NCBI GenBank assembly: GCA_017551705.1
Contig: JAFZLA010000086.1
Span: 1-52,023 of the forward strand
Length of the DNA: 52,023 nt
Direction: 5' to 3'
Origin: Treponema sp.
Lineage (GTDB): Bacteria; Spirochaetota; Spirochaetia; Treponematales; Treponemataceae
A program made the position numbers and the translations under genes. The notes beneath the pieces are model-generated. The model ran no database searches. It had not been told where the DNA came from and worked only from the letters and a program-made list of their open reading frames with translations. This document shows, one piece after another, positions 39,890 through 48,751 of this stretch. Positions within the stretch are counted from its first letter, which is position 1. Each line of letters opens with the position of its first letter.

Positions 39890-42800
39890 TTAAAATGCGA
39901 ATCTTTTCGTCGGTCAGGTTTTGGAGCGCTTTTTGCGCCTCTTGGCTTTGGTCGACAAAACGGCCGCTTTCGGCGTAAAAGAGCAGGCAGCGGATTTTGG
40001 ACTGGTCTCCGTCCGCGAACAAGTCTGCGGCCGTTTTTTTGTAGCAGGCCAGCTGGTTGCGGTAAATCTCGGGCCTTTCGGCAAGGTCGGTCTTGTAGTC
40101 CAGGACAGTCCACGTTCCGTCGGAATTTTTAAAGACGGCGTCCATCGTTCCCCTGATTACAAAGGACTTAATTTTTGTCTTGAATTTGTATTCCGCCTTA
40201 TAATCGCGGCCGCTTTCAAGCGCGTCGCGCGCGGGGTTGTCCTGTATCTCTAGAAATTTGTCTAGTATCTTAAAGAAAGTGTCCAAGAGAATCTTTTGGT
40301 TGTCCAAAGAAAGCTTTTGGGCCTTTGGCTCCCATTTAAAGTATTCTTGGGCCAAAATATTTTGAGGCGTCCAATTCTTGTGGTCGCGCGACCAGCCCTC
40401 CATAAAGGCGTGGAAAAGCGTTCCGTAGTCGTTTTTGGCCATGCCTCCCGAATTTACAAATGAATTTATTTGCGGGTAGGCTAGGCTCGCGCTTTGGGCT
40501 TGGTCCAAAGATTGCGCGCCGCCTTGCGCGACGTCCAGTCCGTTTTCCTCAAGCGCGCTGGGGCTTGCCCAAATGTTTTGGGCTTGCGGTTTTGGAAGGG
40601 CGCCGGCGTTTTGGTAAATTGTCTCGATTTGTTCCAACGAGACTTTTGGGCCGTTTTGGGCCGGCCGCTCGCTTCCCCTAGTCGCAAAGGGAATTTCATC
40701 TATTTCGTAGGGAGCCTCTATCGAGTCCATTTGAGCGTACGCTTGCAAGAGGGCGGGCAGCGGACGTTCGCTTGGAGTTGCTGGCGGAACATTTCCTATG
40801 ATGAACAAGCCTTTAATGGCGCGGGTAAAGGCCACGTAAATCAAGCGGCGCGCTTCGGCGTCCTCCTTGTCTTTTTCTTCGCCGCTTGCCATAAGGGCAA
40901 AAAGATTTTGCTTTTTGCTTTCGTTTGAGACAACCGCGCCAAAGCTGTCGCTTTGAAATATTTTTGAGTTGTCAGGCCGTTGGCCGGGCCGTGTTTCGGC
41001 AAGTCCCCAAACAAAGACGTATTTAAATTGCAGGCCCTTGCTTTTGTGGATTGTCATCACATTGACCGAGTCTGAGTTTTCTACGGGGTAGTCTGTTTCC
41101 TCTATGTCGATTTCGGAATCCTCGTTGCGGGAATCATTTTTTTCAATCGCCAGCTGGTCCACAAACCACGACAAGTCGCGCGCGTCCAAGTCGGCTTTTC
41201 TTGCCAATTCGTAAAGCAAGTCGTAATGTTCCTCGTTGGCGTTCAAAGAAAATTTGTAGCCTTCCTTTTGCCACAAGCGTTCGATTGAATCCGCGATTGG
41301 ATTTGAAAGCGCGTAGTCGGTCATCTCCTTGTAAAAAGCGTTTGCCGCTTGGTAGCGCGTCAGCTCGTCTTTGGACAAGAGCGCTTGCGCGTCCAGCTTT
41401 GGGTCAAAGGCCTTTTGCGGAAAGAGCGAAAGAATTTTTTCGCAGGCGCCCAGCCCCAGCCCCGCGAACGGCGAGTTTAGGAATGACGCGAAGGCGTTTA
41501 TGTCGGAAGGGTAGACGCAAAGGCGCAGGACGTTGTAAAAGTCGTTGGCCGTCGCCGCTGTAAATATGTTTCCTTGTTGGTCCAAAGAAAAAGGAATTTT
41601 GTTAAGCGAAAAAATTCGCGCGATGTTTGCGTAATTTGCGCGGCTCTTTACAAGAAGCGCGATGTCCTTAAAGGCGACGCCCTCGTTTTGATGCAAGGCC
41701 AAAATCTTTTTTGCGATGTAAAGCGCCTTTGCGTTCTTCTCGCTCAAGTAAGTGTCTTCGTCCGTTTTTTGCGAGGGGTAAAGACAAAACTGAGTTCTTG
41801 CGCCTGTCTTTGCTTCGGGCGTCTTTGTCTCTGGAAAAATCGCGCGGGCTTGTTGGTCAAATTTGGCTTGGTAGTCAAAAGCCGTCTGGCTTTCAAAAAT
41901 TTTAGCTCCTGATTCTGTCACGCTGGCAGAGCCGCCGTCGCTTGGAATAAAGCCGCCAAAGATTTGGTTGAACTCGTCAATCAATATGTTGCTTGACCTG
42001 TAGTTTCTTTGCATCGGAAGCTTTTGGCAAGGCTTTATGTGTTCCTCCAAACTGTTAAAGACCGAAACGTCCGCTCCGCGAAATTTGTAAATCGACTGCT
42101 TTTCGTCTCCTACAAAGAAAAGGCGGTTTTGCATCAGCTTTCCGCTGTCGTCGTTTGAAAGCAAAAGAAGCAAGTCGCGGTTGGAGCCGTTGTTGTCTTG
42201 GAATTCGTCTATCATTATAAAGTCGTAGGAGTCGCGCTCTTGCTTTCTTATCGCTTCTTGTTGTTCCAACGCCAGCAGGGCCAAGTCGTTTGTGTCCTTA
42301 AAAGTCAACGCTCCGCTTTTTCTCTTAAAGTCATTGACAATGTCGGTAAAGGAGTCCAGCAGCTTGTGCAAGCCTTCCAAATAATTTAAGTCGCAAAAGA
42401 ATGTGGCAAGGCCAAAGAATTCGTTGGCGATTCCGGGATTTTTTTTGTCCTCTCCAAAAAGTTTGTTTTTGACCAACTCGTTTATGTCCGGCTCGCCGAT
42501 TTTGTTTGTAAATGAAAATTTTTCTATGGCGTTTTTTACGGCGTCAATTTCTTTTGACCGCTCAAAATCATTTGGCTGCAAAGAAAGCGCCTTTTGGCGC
42601 GCGGCCCTTGTCGGCTCCATGTTCCAAAAGGCCAGCGCCGCTACAAGCTTGGCGTGCCAATCCGCGCGGCCCTTTGGCTTTTGCGCCGGCATTAGGTCTT
42701 GAATTTCTTGAACGCATTCCTCTATTTGCAAAAGCGGTTTTTGCAAATTCCATTTGTCGTCCGCCGCCTTTTTTTGCTTTTTCAAACTTTCCGCAAAATA

Positions 42801-43418
42801 GCTGCATTTTTTTTGCTCGTTGACGGATTTTGCCAACGACGCGTTGTTGTTGGCCGCGGCCGAAAAAAGAGCCGCGCAGTCCTCTATCTTTGCAGGGTCG
42901 CAAATCCATTGCAGGGCCGGATCGTTTCGGTTTTTCATTACAAAGTCAAAGGCCAAATCCTTTGTTTGCGACGGGCTGGCTCCAGGGGCAAAGTCCGGCC
43001 TTATTCCGTAAAGGGGAGCGGCCTGCCGCAAAATGTTGGCGCTGTATGAGTCCAGCGTTTGTATTCTTGCCTTTGAAAAATTGTCTATGGCGTCCTGCGC
43101 CTTTTTCTTTGCTTGTGGGTCGGGGCTCCGTTCCGAAAAAGTTTTGAGCGTCCGATAAATGCGCTGGTACATCTCCGCCGCGGCTTTTTTTGTGAATGTC
43201 AGCGTAAGGATTCTTTCGACAGTCGGATTTTTGATTGTCTTTCCGTTTTCGTCCTTAAGGTCTGCGGTTATCAAGTAGGCAAAGCGGCTTGCAAGCGTTT
43301 GGGTTTTGCCGCTTCCGGCTCCGGCCGAGACGATTGTGTTTTTTAAGGAACGGATGACCTTTTCTTGGTCGGCGTCCGGCGTTCTGTCCAAAATTGAGCT
43401 GAATTCTTGGTAAGTCAT
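39867..43418 (-). CDS. addA: AddA-type UvrD/RecB helicase-nuclease
   Basis: The protein (1183 aa) has an SF1 helicase core: Walker A SAGAGSGKTQTL (31-42), motif II YDFIMIDEFQDNN (~405), and the later GDEKQSIYKFRGAD and VNVMTIHKSKGLQF motifs. A C-terminal RecB-family PD-(D/E)XK nuclease domain follows (GTMDAVFK, TVLDYKTD, ~1100-1150). Together with AddB it would unwind and resect double-strand breaks and load RecA. The upstream addB ends 10 bases before this ATG, forming a two-gene operon. It could equally be annotated as RecB-like; the presence of a nuclease-bearing partner favours AddAB. The 3' end overlaps the promoter of the downstream sensor genes. Confidence 0.9.
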   Translation of the reverse strand: MTYQEFSSILDRTPDADQEKVIRSLKNTIVSAGAGSGKTQTLASRFAYLITADLKDENGKTIKNPTVERILTLTFTKKAAAEMYQRIYRTLKTFSERSPDPQAKKKAQDAIDNFSKARIQTLDSYSANILRQAAPLYGIRPDFAPGASPSQTKDLAFDFVMKNRNDPALQWICDPAKIEDCAALFSAAANNNASLAKSVNEQKKCSYFAESLKKQKKAADDKWNLQKPLLQIEECVQEIQDLMPAQKPKGRADWHAKLVAALAFWNMEPTRAARQKALSLQPNDFERSKEIDAVKNAIEKFSFTNKIGEPDINELVKNKLFGEDKKNPGIANEFFGLATFFCDLNYLEGLHKLLDSFTDIVNDFKRKSGALTFKDTNDLALLALEQQEAIRKQERDSYDFIMIDEFQDNNGSNRDLLLLLSNDDSGKLMQNRLFFVGDEKQSIYKFRGADVSVFNSLEEHIKPCQKLPMQRNYRSSNILIDEFNQIFGGFIPSDGGSASVTESGAKIFESQTAFDYQAKFDQQARAIFPETKTPEAKTGARTQFCLYPSQKTDEDTYLSEKNAKALYIAKKILALHQNEGVAFKDIALLVKSRANYANIARIFSLNKIPFSLDQQGNIFTAATANDFYNVLRLCVYPSDINAFASFLNSPFAGLGLGACEKILSLFPQKAFDPKLDAQALLSKDELTRYQAANAFYKEMTDYALSNPIADSIERLWQKEGYKFSLNANEEHYDLLYELARKADLDARDLSWFVDQLAIEKNDSRNEDSEIDIEETDYPVENSDSVNVMTIHKSKGLQFKYVFVWGLAETRPGQRPDNSKIFQSDSFGAVVSNESKKQNLFALMASGEEKDKEDAEARRLIYVAFTRAIKGLFIIGNVPPATPSERPLPALLQAYAQMDSIEAPYEIDEIPFATRGSERPAQNGPKVSLEQIETIYQNAGALPKPQAQNIWASPSALEENGLDVAQGGAQSLDQAQSASLAYPQINSFVNSGGMAKNDYGTLFHAFMEGWSRDHKNWTPQNILAQEYFKWEPKAQKLSLDNQKILLDTFFKILDKFLEIQDNPARDALESGRDYKAEYKFKTKIKSFVIRGTMDAVFKNSDGTWTVLDYKTDLAERPEIYRNQLACYKKTAADLFADGDQSKIRCLLFYAESGRFVDQSQEAQKALQNLTDEKIRILIEKQEIL
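39869..39882. promoter_or_regulatory. Palindrome ACAGGATTTCCTGT in the promoter spacer of the cyclase-like sensor genes
   Basis: Perfect 6-bp arms around TT, lying exactly between the -35 and -10 boxes of the minus-strand promoter at 39861-39889. That position suits a repressor or MerR-type site. It also encodes the last addA codons (QEIL), so chance cannot be excluded. Confidence 0.45.
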
Positions 43419-43428
43419 TTTGCCGCTC

Positions 43429-46353
43429 CTAATATGTTGTCCTGCAAAGATGTTTGTAGTCGCAATTGACGCAATGCTTGTAAGGCTTTACGTCCTTTAG
43501 GCTAAAGCGCCCGCTTTGCAAACTTTGGTCCATCGACAAAAGAAGGCGCTTGAGGCTTTGCGTCGCAGCGTCAAAATCGTCGCAACTAACCGCGTTTCCG
43601 CGCGCATTCGGATCAATCACTTTTTTTTCTTCGCATTTTTTTATCGAGACAAAGCTGGCCTTTTGAACCTTGTCTTCTTTGTTGGGGTTGGCGTTTTGCC
43701 ACAAGTAAACGTAGGCGGCGATTTGGCAGTCGTCCAGTTCCTTGGGGCTTCCGTCGGGATTGCATTCCTGTTTTTTTTGGTTCAGGTTTCCTTGCGGGAA
43801 CGACGCGCTTGAGTTTTTATAGTCGATGATTGCAATTTGATTTTCTGGGGAACGCAAAACCAAGTCCATTCTTCCTTGCAAAACCGGCCCAAGCGTCGCG
43901 TCCTTTCCTTGTCCCCATTCAGTTTCGACAATTTTCCAGCCGCCAAAATTTTCTTCCTTGCAAAAATCCCGCAAGAATTTTACGACTGCCTGCGCGAAAA
44001 TTTTATTTTGGCTTTTTAACGCTTCCTTTACCAAGGCGCTTTTTTTGTAGGACGCCGCTTCCTTAAAGGCTTCAAACGCAAGGTTTTCCAATAAGGGGAA
44101 CAGAATTTTTTCTTCGTAATCTTCGTCGCCTTGCAATGCGATTTTTCCGGAGCTTTCGGAAAATGTCGGAAGCGCAAGGCCCTTGTCCTTTAAGTCCTTA
44201 AAGTACATTTCCAAAGTTTTATGGTTCACGCTGCCTTGGTCATAGTTTTCGAACAAGTCTGTGTCCAGCGAAAATTCGTTTACGCGCAAAAGGTCCTTGA
44301 ATATCCATTTGCGGGGACAGGGAAAAAAGTCCCTTAAGTCGCTTGGCGTAAGGTGGACCAAATTTTCGCTCTTGTCTTTCTTTCCGCGCTCGATTTTTGT
44401 TTTTTGTTCTATCGGCTTTAAAAGAAAATCTTTGTTCTCTTGGTTGTCTTTTATCGGATCCATTGATTCCGAATCGCCGTTTATCGTGGCGTAATTGTCC
44501 AGCGCCGCCTTTTGCGCGTCGGTCAACAGGCGCGGCGGATTTTTTTTGTCGGCCAAAAAATCTTTTTCGATTTTTACAAAGTCGCCTTTGTCCAATTCTT
44601 CGTCGGGGCCGCGCGGATCTTCGTCGGTGGCAAGAGCGGAGTGGGGGATTGCAAAGCCGTCCAAGGCCTTTTGCGCCGCGCTAAATACGCAGTCGCTGTT
44701 ATGCGCGTAGGAGCGGACGTAAGCCTCAGAATGGTCGGCTTGCGCGTCGTCAAGCAAAAGGCCGCGCTCTTTGGGCGACAAAAAGGCCAGGGGAATTTTT
44801 TCGACGGTTATTTTGTCTTGGCTTGCGTTTATCACAAACTGTTTTTTGATCGCGGCCAAGGCGCTGACCTTGTAGTCGTAGACCGCCACGCCGCGCTTTT
44901 TGCTTTGCGTTTGGTACTGGGTGTTCTCCGCTTCGTTAAGAAAAAACGAATAGTTGTCGTTGTTGCCTATCGCCAAGTCGGGGAACTTTTCTTCCAGCGC
45001 GATAAGCTGGTCCATAACCGCCACGCAGCGGCTTAGAATGTTGTTGGCCGCCTCTTGGATTTCCTCTTGCGGCTTTATGAAGGCGCTTTCAAATTCTTTC
45101 CACGCGTTTTTTATTTTTGCAAAGGAGTTTGCCGAAGAAATTTTTTGCAAAGATTTTTTGAGCTTTTTGTAAAATTCCAGCGCGTTCAAAAATTCAAGCG
45201 ACTCGCCGTCCTTTCTTACGCCTTCGTCCAAGTCGACAAGCCAGGGGTCCACAAGCTTTCCCTTTGAGTCTGTGTATTGGGCCAGGCACTTGTATTCTTT
45301 TCCAAGGCGGACGAGCGTTTCCATCTCTTGCGGGTTTTTCCACGGAAAGTTTGAGTCAAGGACAAGGGCGCGGACGCTTTTGTAAGAAAAATTTTGCTGG
45401 ACGCAGTCTTGAATTTTTCTAAAAATTCTTCCGGCCCCTGTCGTTCCCAACTTTATTCCCGACCTTGTCACAAAAGGAATTTGGTAAAGCTCAAGCTCGC
45501 GCTCAACATAAGGCCTGTAATTTTCTATGTCGGGAACGCAAAGCGCCATGTCGTTCCAATCCGTTCCATCTTTTTGCGCCTTTAGTATTTTGAGCGCGGT
45601 CATTCTAAGTTCAAGCCGCGCGCTTGTCCAATAGTCGGCCTTTATAGGTTCCGCGCTTTTTGGAATTTCGACAAGAATCACTTTGCCGCTTTTTTGCGCT
45701 CCTTCCAAAACTTCCTTGTACTCGTCAAAGTCGTCCAACAGTTCCGGAAAAAATATTATGTAAGTTTTATTGTCCGCAGGGTCAAAGACCGCCTTTTGCC
45801 ATGACGGCTCAAAAAGTTTTCGCTCTTCCAAAAATTTTGAGTATTCTTGGTAAAGGCGCAAAAAGTCGCGGTTTTCGGGATTGTCCCGTTCCCCGATAAA
45901 ACTCTCTCCATCGCACGCGTCCGAGCCGGCGCCGCTTTCATCCGTTCCGCCTTGCATAAATTTTTGCGCCAAAATCCGCCAGCGGCCAAGCGAAGGCAAA
46001 AGGCCCGAAATCCAGTCGGTGAACGAAAGCGCGTTTTCCTTGTAGTCGGAGTTTATAAGGCGCTCAAAAATCGGTTCGCCGTTTTTGATTCTTTCCAAAA
46101 GGCCGCGCGCAAAAAGCTTTCTTAGTAATGAAGGAATTGATTCAAAGCCCTGGCGCTCTATTTTTAGAGTTTGCCCCTTGAACGCGTCCCACGCCAAAAA
46201 TCTGTCCAGCGCCACGCTTTGCGGCCAGCCGTCCTTTCCGTCTTGGCGGACAATAAAGTCTGTCCAAGAATTTGCCGCCACATCTGTGTTAAATATGAAT
46301 ACTGAACTTTTGTTAAGGATATGTTCTTTTAGGACTTTTTCGATTGCGTTCAC
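43429..46353 (-). CDS. addB: AddB-type nuclease with iron-sulfur staple
   Basis: The protein (974 aa) starts at a GTG (46351-46353). The N-terminal two thirds resemble an inactivated helicase scaffold, with no good Walker A. The C-terminal nuclease domain has GRMDLVLRSPENQ and IAIIDYKNS (PD-(D/E)XK). It is bracketed by four cysteines: one in FFPCPRKW before the domain, and HCVNCDYKHLC (C-x2-C-x5-C) at the extreme C-terminus. This matches the 4Fe-4S staple of AddB-family nucleases. It forms the partner of AddA, whose gene follows after 10 bases. Typical AddB is ~1150 aa, so this is a short form. The -10 box TATTAT sits 6 bases before the GTG. Confidence 0.85.
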   Translation of the reverse strand: MNAIEKVLKEHILNKSSVFIFNTDVAANSWTDFIVRQDGKDGWPQSVALDRFLAWDAFKGQTLKIERQGFESIPSLLRKLFARGLLERIKNGEPIFERLINSDYKENALSFTDWISGLLPSLGRWRILAQKFMQGGTDESGAGSDACDGESFIGERDNPENRDFLRLYQEYSKFLEERKLFEPSWQKAVFDPADNKTYIIFFPELLDDFDEYKEVLEGAQKSGKVILVEIPKSAEPIKADYWTSARLELRMTALKILKAQKDGTDWNDMALCVPDIENYRPYVERELELYQIPFVTRSGIKLGTTGAGRIFRKIQDCVQQNFSYKSVRALVLDSNFPWKNPQEMETLVRLGKEYKCLAQYTDSKGKLVDPWLVDLDEGVRKDGESLEFLNALEFYKKLKKSLQKISSANSFAKIKNAWKEFESAFIKPQEEIQEAANNILSRCVAVMDQLIALEEKFPDLAIGNNDNYSFFLNEAENTQYQTQSKKRGVAVYDYKVSALAAIKKQFVINASQDKITVEKIPLAFLSPKERGLLLDDAQADHSEAYVRSYAHNSDCVFSAAQKALDGFAIPHSALATDEDPRGPDEELDKGDFVKIEKDFLADKKNPPRLLTDAQKAALDNYATINGDSESMDPIKDNQENKDFLLKPIEQKTKIERGKKDKSENLVHLTPSDLRDFFPCPRKWIFKDLLRVNEFSLDTDLFENYDQGSVNHKTLEMYFKDLKDKGLALPTFSESSGKIALQGDEDYEEKILFPLLENLAFEAFKEAASYKKSALVKEALKSQNKIFAQAVVKFLRDFCKEENFGGWKIVETEWGQGKDATLGPVLQGRMDLVLRSPENQIAIIDYKNSSASFPQGNLNQKKQECNPDGSPKELDDCQIAAYVYLWQNANPNKEDKVQKASFVSIKKCEEKKVIDPNARGNAVSCDDFDAATQSLKRLLLSMDQSLQSGRFSLKDVKPYKHCVNCDYKHLCRTTY

Positions 46354-46359
46354 GCTTTT

Positions 46360-46388
46360 ATAATATCACGCTTTGGGCGGTTTTTCTA
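46360..46388 (-). promoter_or_regulatory. Weak sigma70-type promoter of addB-addA
   Basis: TAGAAA (46383-46388), 17 bp, TATTAT (46360-46365) on the minus strand, 6 bases before a GTG start. The -35 is poor, but the -10 to start spacing repeats that of the other predicted leaderless genes. Confidence 0.5.
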
Positions 46389-46402
46389 GTGGAAATTTAA
46401 TC

Positions 46403-46431
46403 TTGCGGTTTTATTCCTAATGCGCTATTAT
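46403..46431 (+). promoter_or_regulatory. Sigma70-type promoter of the Cache-GGDEF-EAL gene
   Basis: TTGCGG (46403-46408), 17 bp, TATTAT (46426-46431), 10 bases to the ATG at 46442. No Shine-Dalgarno site. It is divergent from the addB promoter, with the -35 boxes 14 bases apart. Confidence 0.58.
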
Positions 46432-46441
46432 CTATTCAATA

Positions 46442-48751
46442 ATGTTTGTATTGCAAAATAGTTCCGAAAAAAATGGAGTCTCTTTAAGCCGCCTGTCTAT
46501 GCGAAAGCGCTCCATCATTTTGTTTTCGGTTTTGGTCATCTTTCTTGTAACTTCTTTTTGCTATTACGTCCTCAATTCGCTTACGATGAACATAAGCAAC
46601 TTTTACAAGGACGCAAGCGAATATACTGTAAACTTTAACGCGGTTTCTTTGGAAAAAAGAATCGCAGACTATATGTCGCATCTGGAAAATTTGTCGCGCT
46701 CTCCGATTTTAAAGGAAAAAGACCCCGTAAAATTGAGCCTGGAGCTTTCAAAAAGCGAAGCGCTTGACGACCCTTATATAGTCGGAGTTTATTTTTCGGA
46801 TTTGCAAGGCAACGTTCATTTGCCGAGCGGAAAAGACATCAATATTGCCGCCTATCCGTTTTGTTCGGATTTGATTTCCGGCAAAATTAAGTCGGTCGTT
46901 TCAAATGCAGCCAAGACGCCTTTTTATAAAGATGAGATTTTTTGCGTGGCGCGTTCCATCTATGATGGCGACGGAGCGATGCGCGGAATTTTGATTGTTG
47001 CCGTCAATTTGCTGGCCATAAAAAATCCTGTCAGCCGAATGGCCTTTGTCGAAAGCGCCAACGCCTTTGTGATGGACATCGACGGAAACTTTTTGATTGA
47101 GCCTGTGTTTGACAGCGTTATAAGACAGTTCAACGAAGATCCAAAAAAACTCGCGCGGCGGGACGTCGAGGCCATCTCCAATTTTAGGGAAAGCATTGTA
47201 AGGCAAAACCAAGGCTCTTTGACTTTGAACTCTGTTTCCATGGGAGTGGAATACATTTCGTTTGCAAGGATTTTGAACACAAAATGGATAATTGGCTTGG
47301 TGGAAACCGAGTCAAATTCTTACAGGGAATTTTTGGAAATTCGATCCAAGATAATTTGGTATTGCGTCATTTTTTGCTTTTTGTTGATTGCGGCCTTTGC
47401 CTTTTTAACTCTTTCGGGAACCCGCGGAAAGTCTTCGCACCGCTTGACCTTGCAGCAGGACAGCGACTTTGACGAGCTTACAGGTTTGTGGACTGAATCT
47501 CGTTTTGAGGAAGAATGCGAGCGCTTGCTCAAAAACAATCCCGACACAAATTACATGATTTTAGGAATTGACATCCGCGGCTTTAGAATAATGCAGCAGA
47601 CTGACGGCGTCGCGGCGGCAAACGAGCATTTGATAATGTTGGCAAAGCGCTTGGGACAAATCGCGATGCAGCAAAACGGAATCGCGGCCCGCGGCGCCAT
47701 CGACCACTTGTATTTGATGTATCCAGTCACGGACAAGGAAAGCGCCTTAAAAGAATTCAATTCTCTTTTGTACAACGGAAATTATTTTGCAGGCAGGGCG
47801 GGGGAGCGCGTTCCGACAAAAACCGGAATCGTTTTTGCAGGAAAGGATTACGAAAAGGACACCGTTCAAAATTTAATTGCAAAGACCAGCTACGCCCGTC
47901 ACGGAATAAGGTCCAACTTGCTTCAAAACTATTCTGTTTACGACGCCAAGATGGAAGAGCGTATCATCAAGGACAAAAAAATCGAGCGCTACATTCCAAT
48001 CGCTTTCTCTCACAAAGAATTTTATGTTGTCTACCAGCCCAAGGTCGATTTGACAAACGGCAAGGTCATCGGCGCCGAAGCCCTTGTCCGCTGGGAGTCG
48101 CCGGAACTTGGCCTTTGCATGCCAGACGAATTCATAACGCTTTTTGAAAAGAACGGCTACATAAACCAGTTGGACTTTTACGTTTACCAACAAGTGTTTG
48201 AATTCCTTAGCGCGCGCCAAAAAGAAGGAAAGCCCAACGTTCCGATTTCGGTCAATATGTCGCGCTTCCATTTGGGAGACGACAACTTTGTGCAAAAGTT
48301 CTGCGACCTCTTTGAAAGGTACGACATTCCTCCGCAATTGATAGAAGTTGAGATTGTGGAGCGCTCGGTCGGAACCGGCGACGACCGCTTGCTCGAAGTC
48401 ACAAAGCAATTGCACGAAAAGAAATTCCGCGTGGCCATCGACGACTTTGGAAACGGCGAGTCGTCGCTCAACATCATTTCCGAAATTCCCGCCGACGTGC
48501 TCAAGCTTGACCAAAAGTTTATGAAGAGCGACGGCACTGGAAGGCCTGCCAGCGACGACGAATACAAGATTGTGGCCAAGATTGTCGAGATGGCAAAGTC
48601 GCTCGGAAAAGAAACCATTTGCGAAGGCGTCGAAACCGAACAACAAATCGCCTTTTTGCGCTCGGTTGACGTCAATTACGTTCAGGGCTACTACTATTCG
48701 CGGCCGCTTAAGCAAGAGGACTTCATTCTTTATTTGGAGAGGAACGCTTGA
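46442..48751 (+). CDS. Cache-type sensor with degenerate GGDEF and intact EAL domain
   Basis: The protein (769 aa) has TM1 (~24-45), a periplasmic double-Cache-like sensor domain (~46-300, with DPYIVGVYFSDLQGN and AFVMDIDGNFLIEP), TM2 (~304-325), a GGDEF domain (~340-490) and an EAL domain (~515-760). The GGDEF signature is AIDHL (419-423), so cyclase activity is not expected. The EAL domain keeps AEALVRW, ISVNMS, VEIVE, IDDFGNGESSL, LKLDQ, CEGVET and QGYYYSRPL, and should be an active c-di-GMP phosphodiesterase that senses a small extracellular ligand. Its stop overlaps the TTG start of the oxidoreductase gene (TTGA). The sensor differs from the 7TM type at 20005-24587, so the inputs are distinct. 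Confidence 0.9.
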   Translation: MFVLQNSSEKNGVSLSRLSMRKRSIILFSVLVIFLVTSFCYYVLNSLTMNISNFYKDASEYTVNFNAVSLEKRIADYMSHLENLSRSPILKEKDPVKLSLELSKSEALDDPYIVGVYFSDLQGNVHLPSGKDINIAAYPFCSDLISGKIKSVVSNAAKTPFYKDEIFCVARSIYDGDGAMRGILIVAVNLLAIKNPVSRMAFVESANAFVMDIDGNFLIEPVFDSVIRQFNEDPKKLARRDVEAISNFRESIVRQNQGSLTLNSVSMGVEYISFARILNTKWIIGLVETESNSYREFLEIRSKIIWYCVIFCFLLIAAFAFLTLSGTRGKSSHRLTLQQDSDFDELTGLWTESRFEEECERLLKNNPDTNYMILGIDIRGFRIMQQTDGVAAANEHLIMLAKRLGQIAMQQNGIAARGAIDHLYLMYPVTDKESALKEFNSLLYNGNYFAGRAGERVPTKTGIVFAGKDYEKDTVQNLIAKTSYARHGIRSNLLQNYSVYDAKMEERIIKDKKIERYIPIAFSHKEFYVVYQPKVDLTNGKVIGAEALVRWESPELGLCMPDEFITLFEKNGYINQLDFYVYQQVFEFLSARQKEGKPNVPISVNMSRFHLGDDNFVQKFCDLFERYDIPPQLIEVEIVERSVGTGDDRLLEVTKQLHEKKFRVAIDDFGNGESSLNIISEIPADVLKLDQKFMKSDGTGRPASDDEYKIVAKIVEMAKSLGKETICEGVETEQQIAFLRSVDVNYVQGYYYSRPLKQEDFILYLERNA

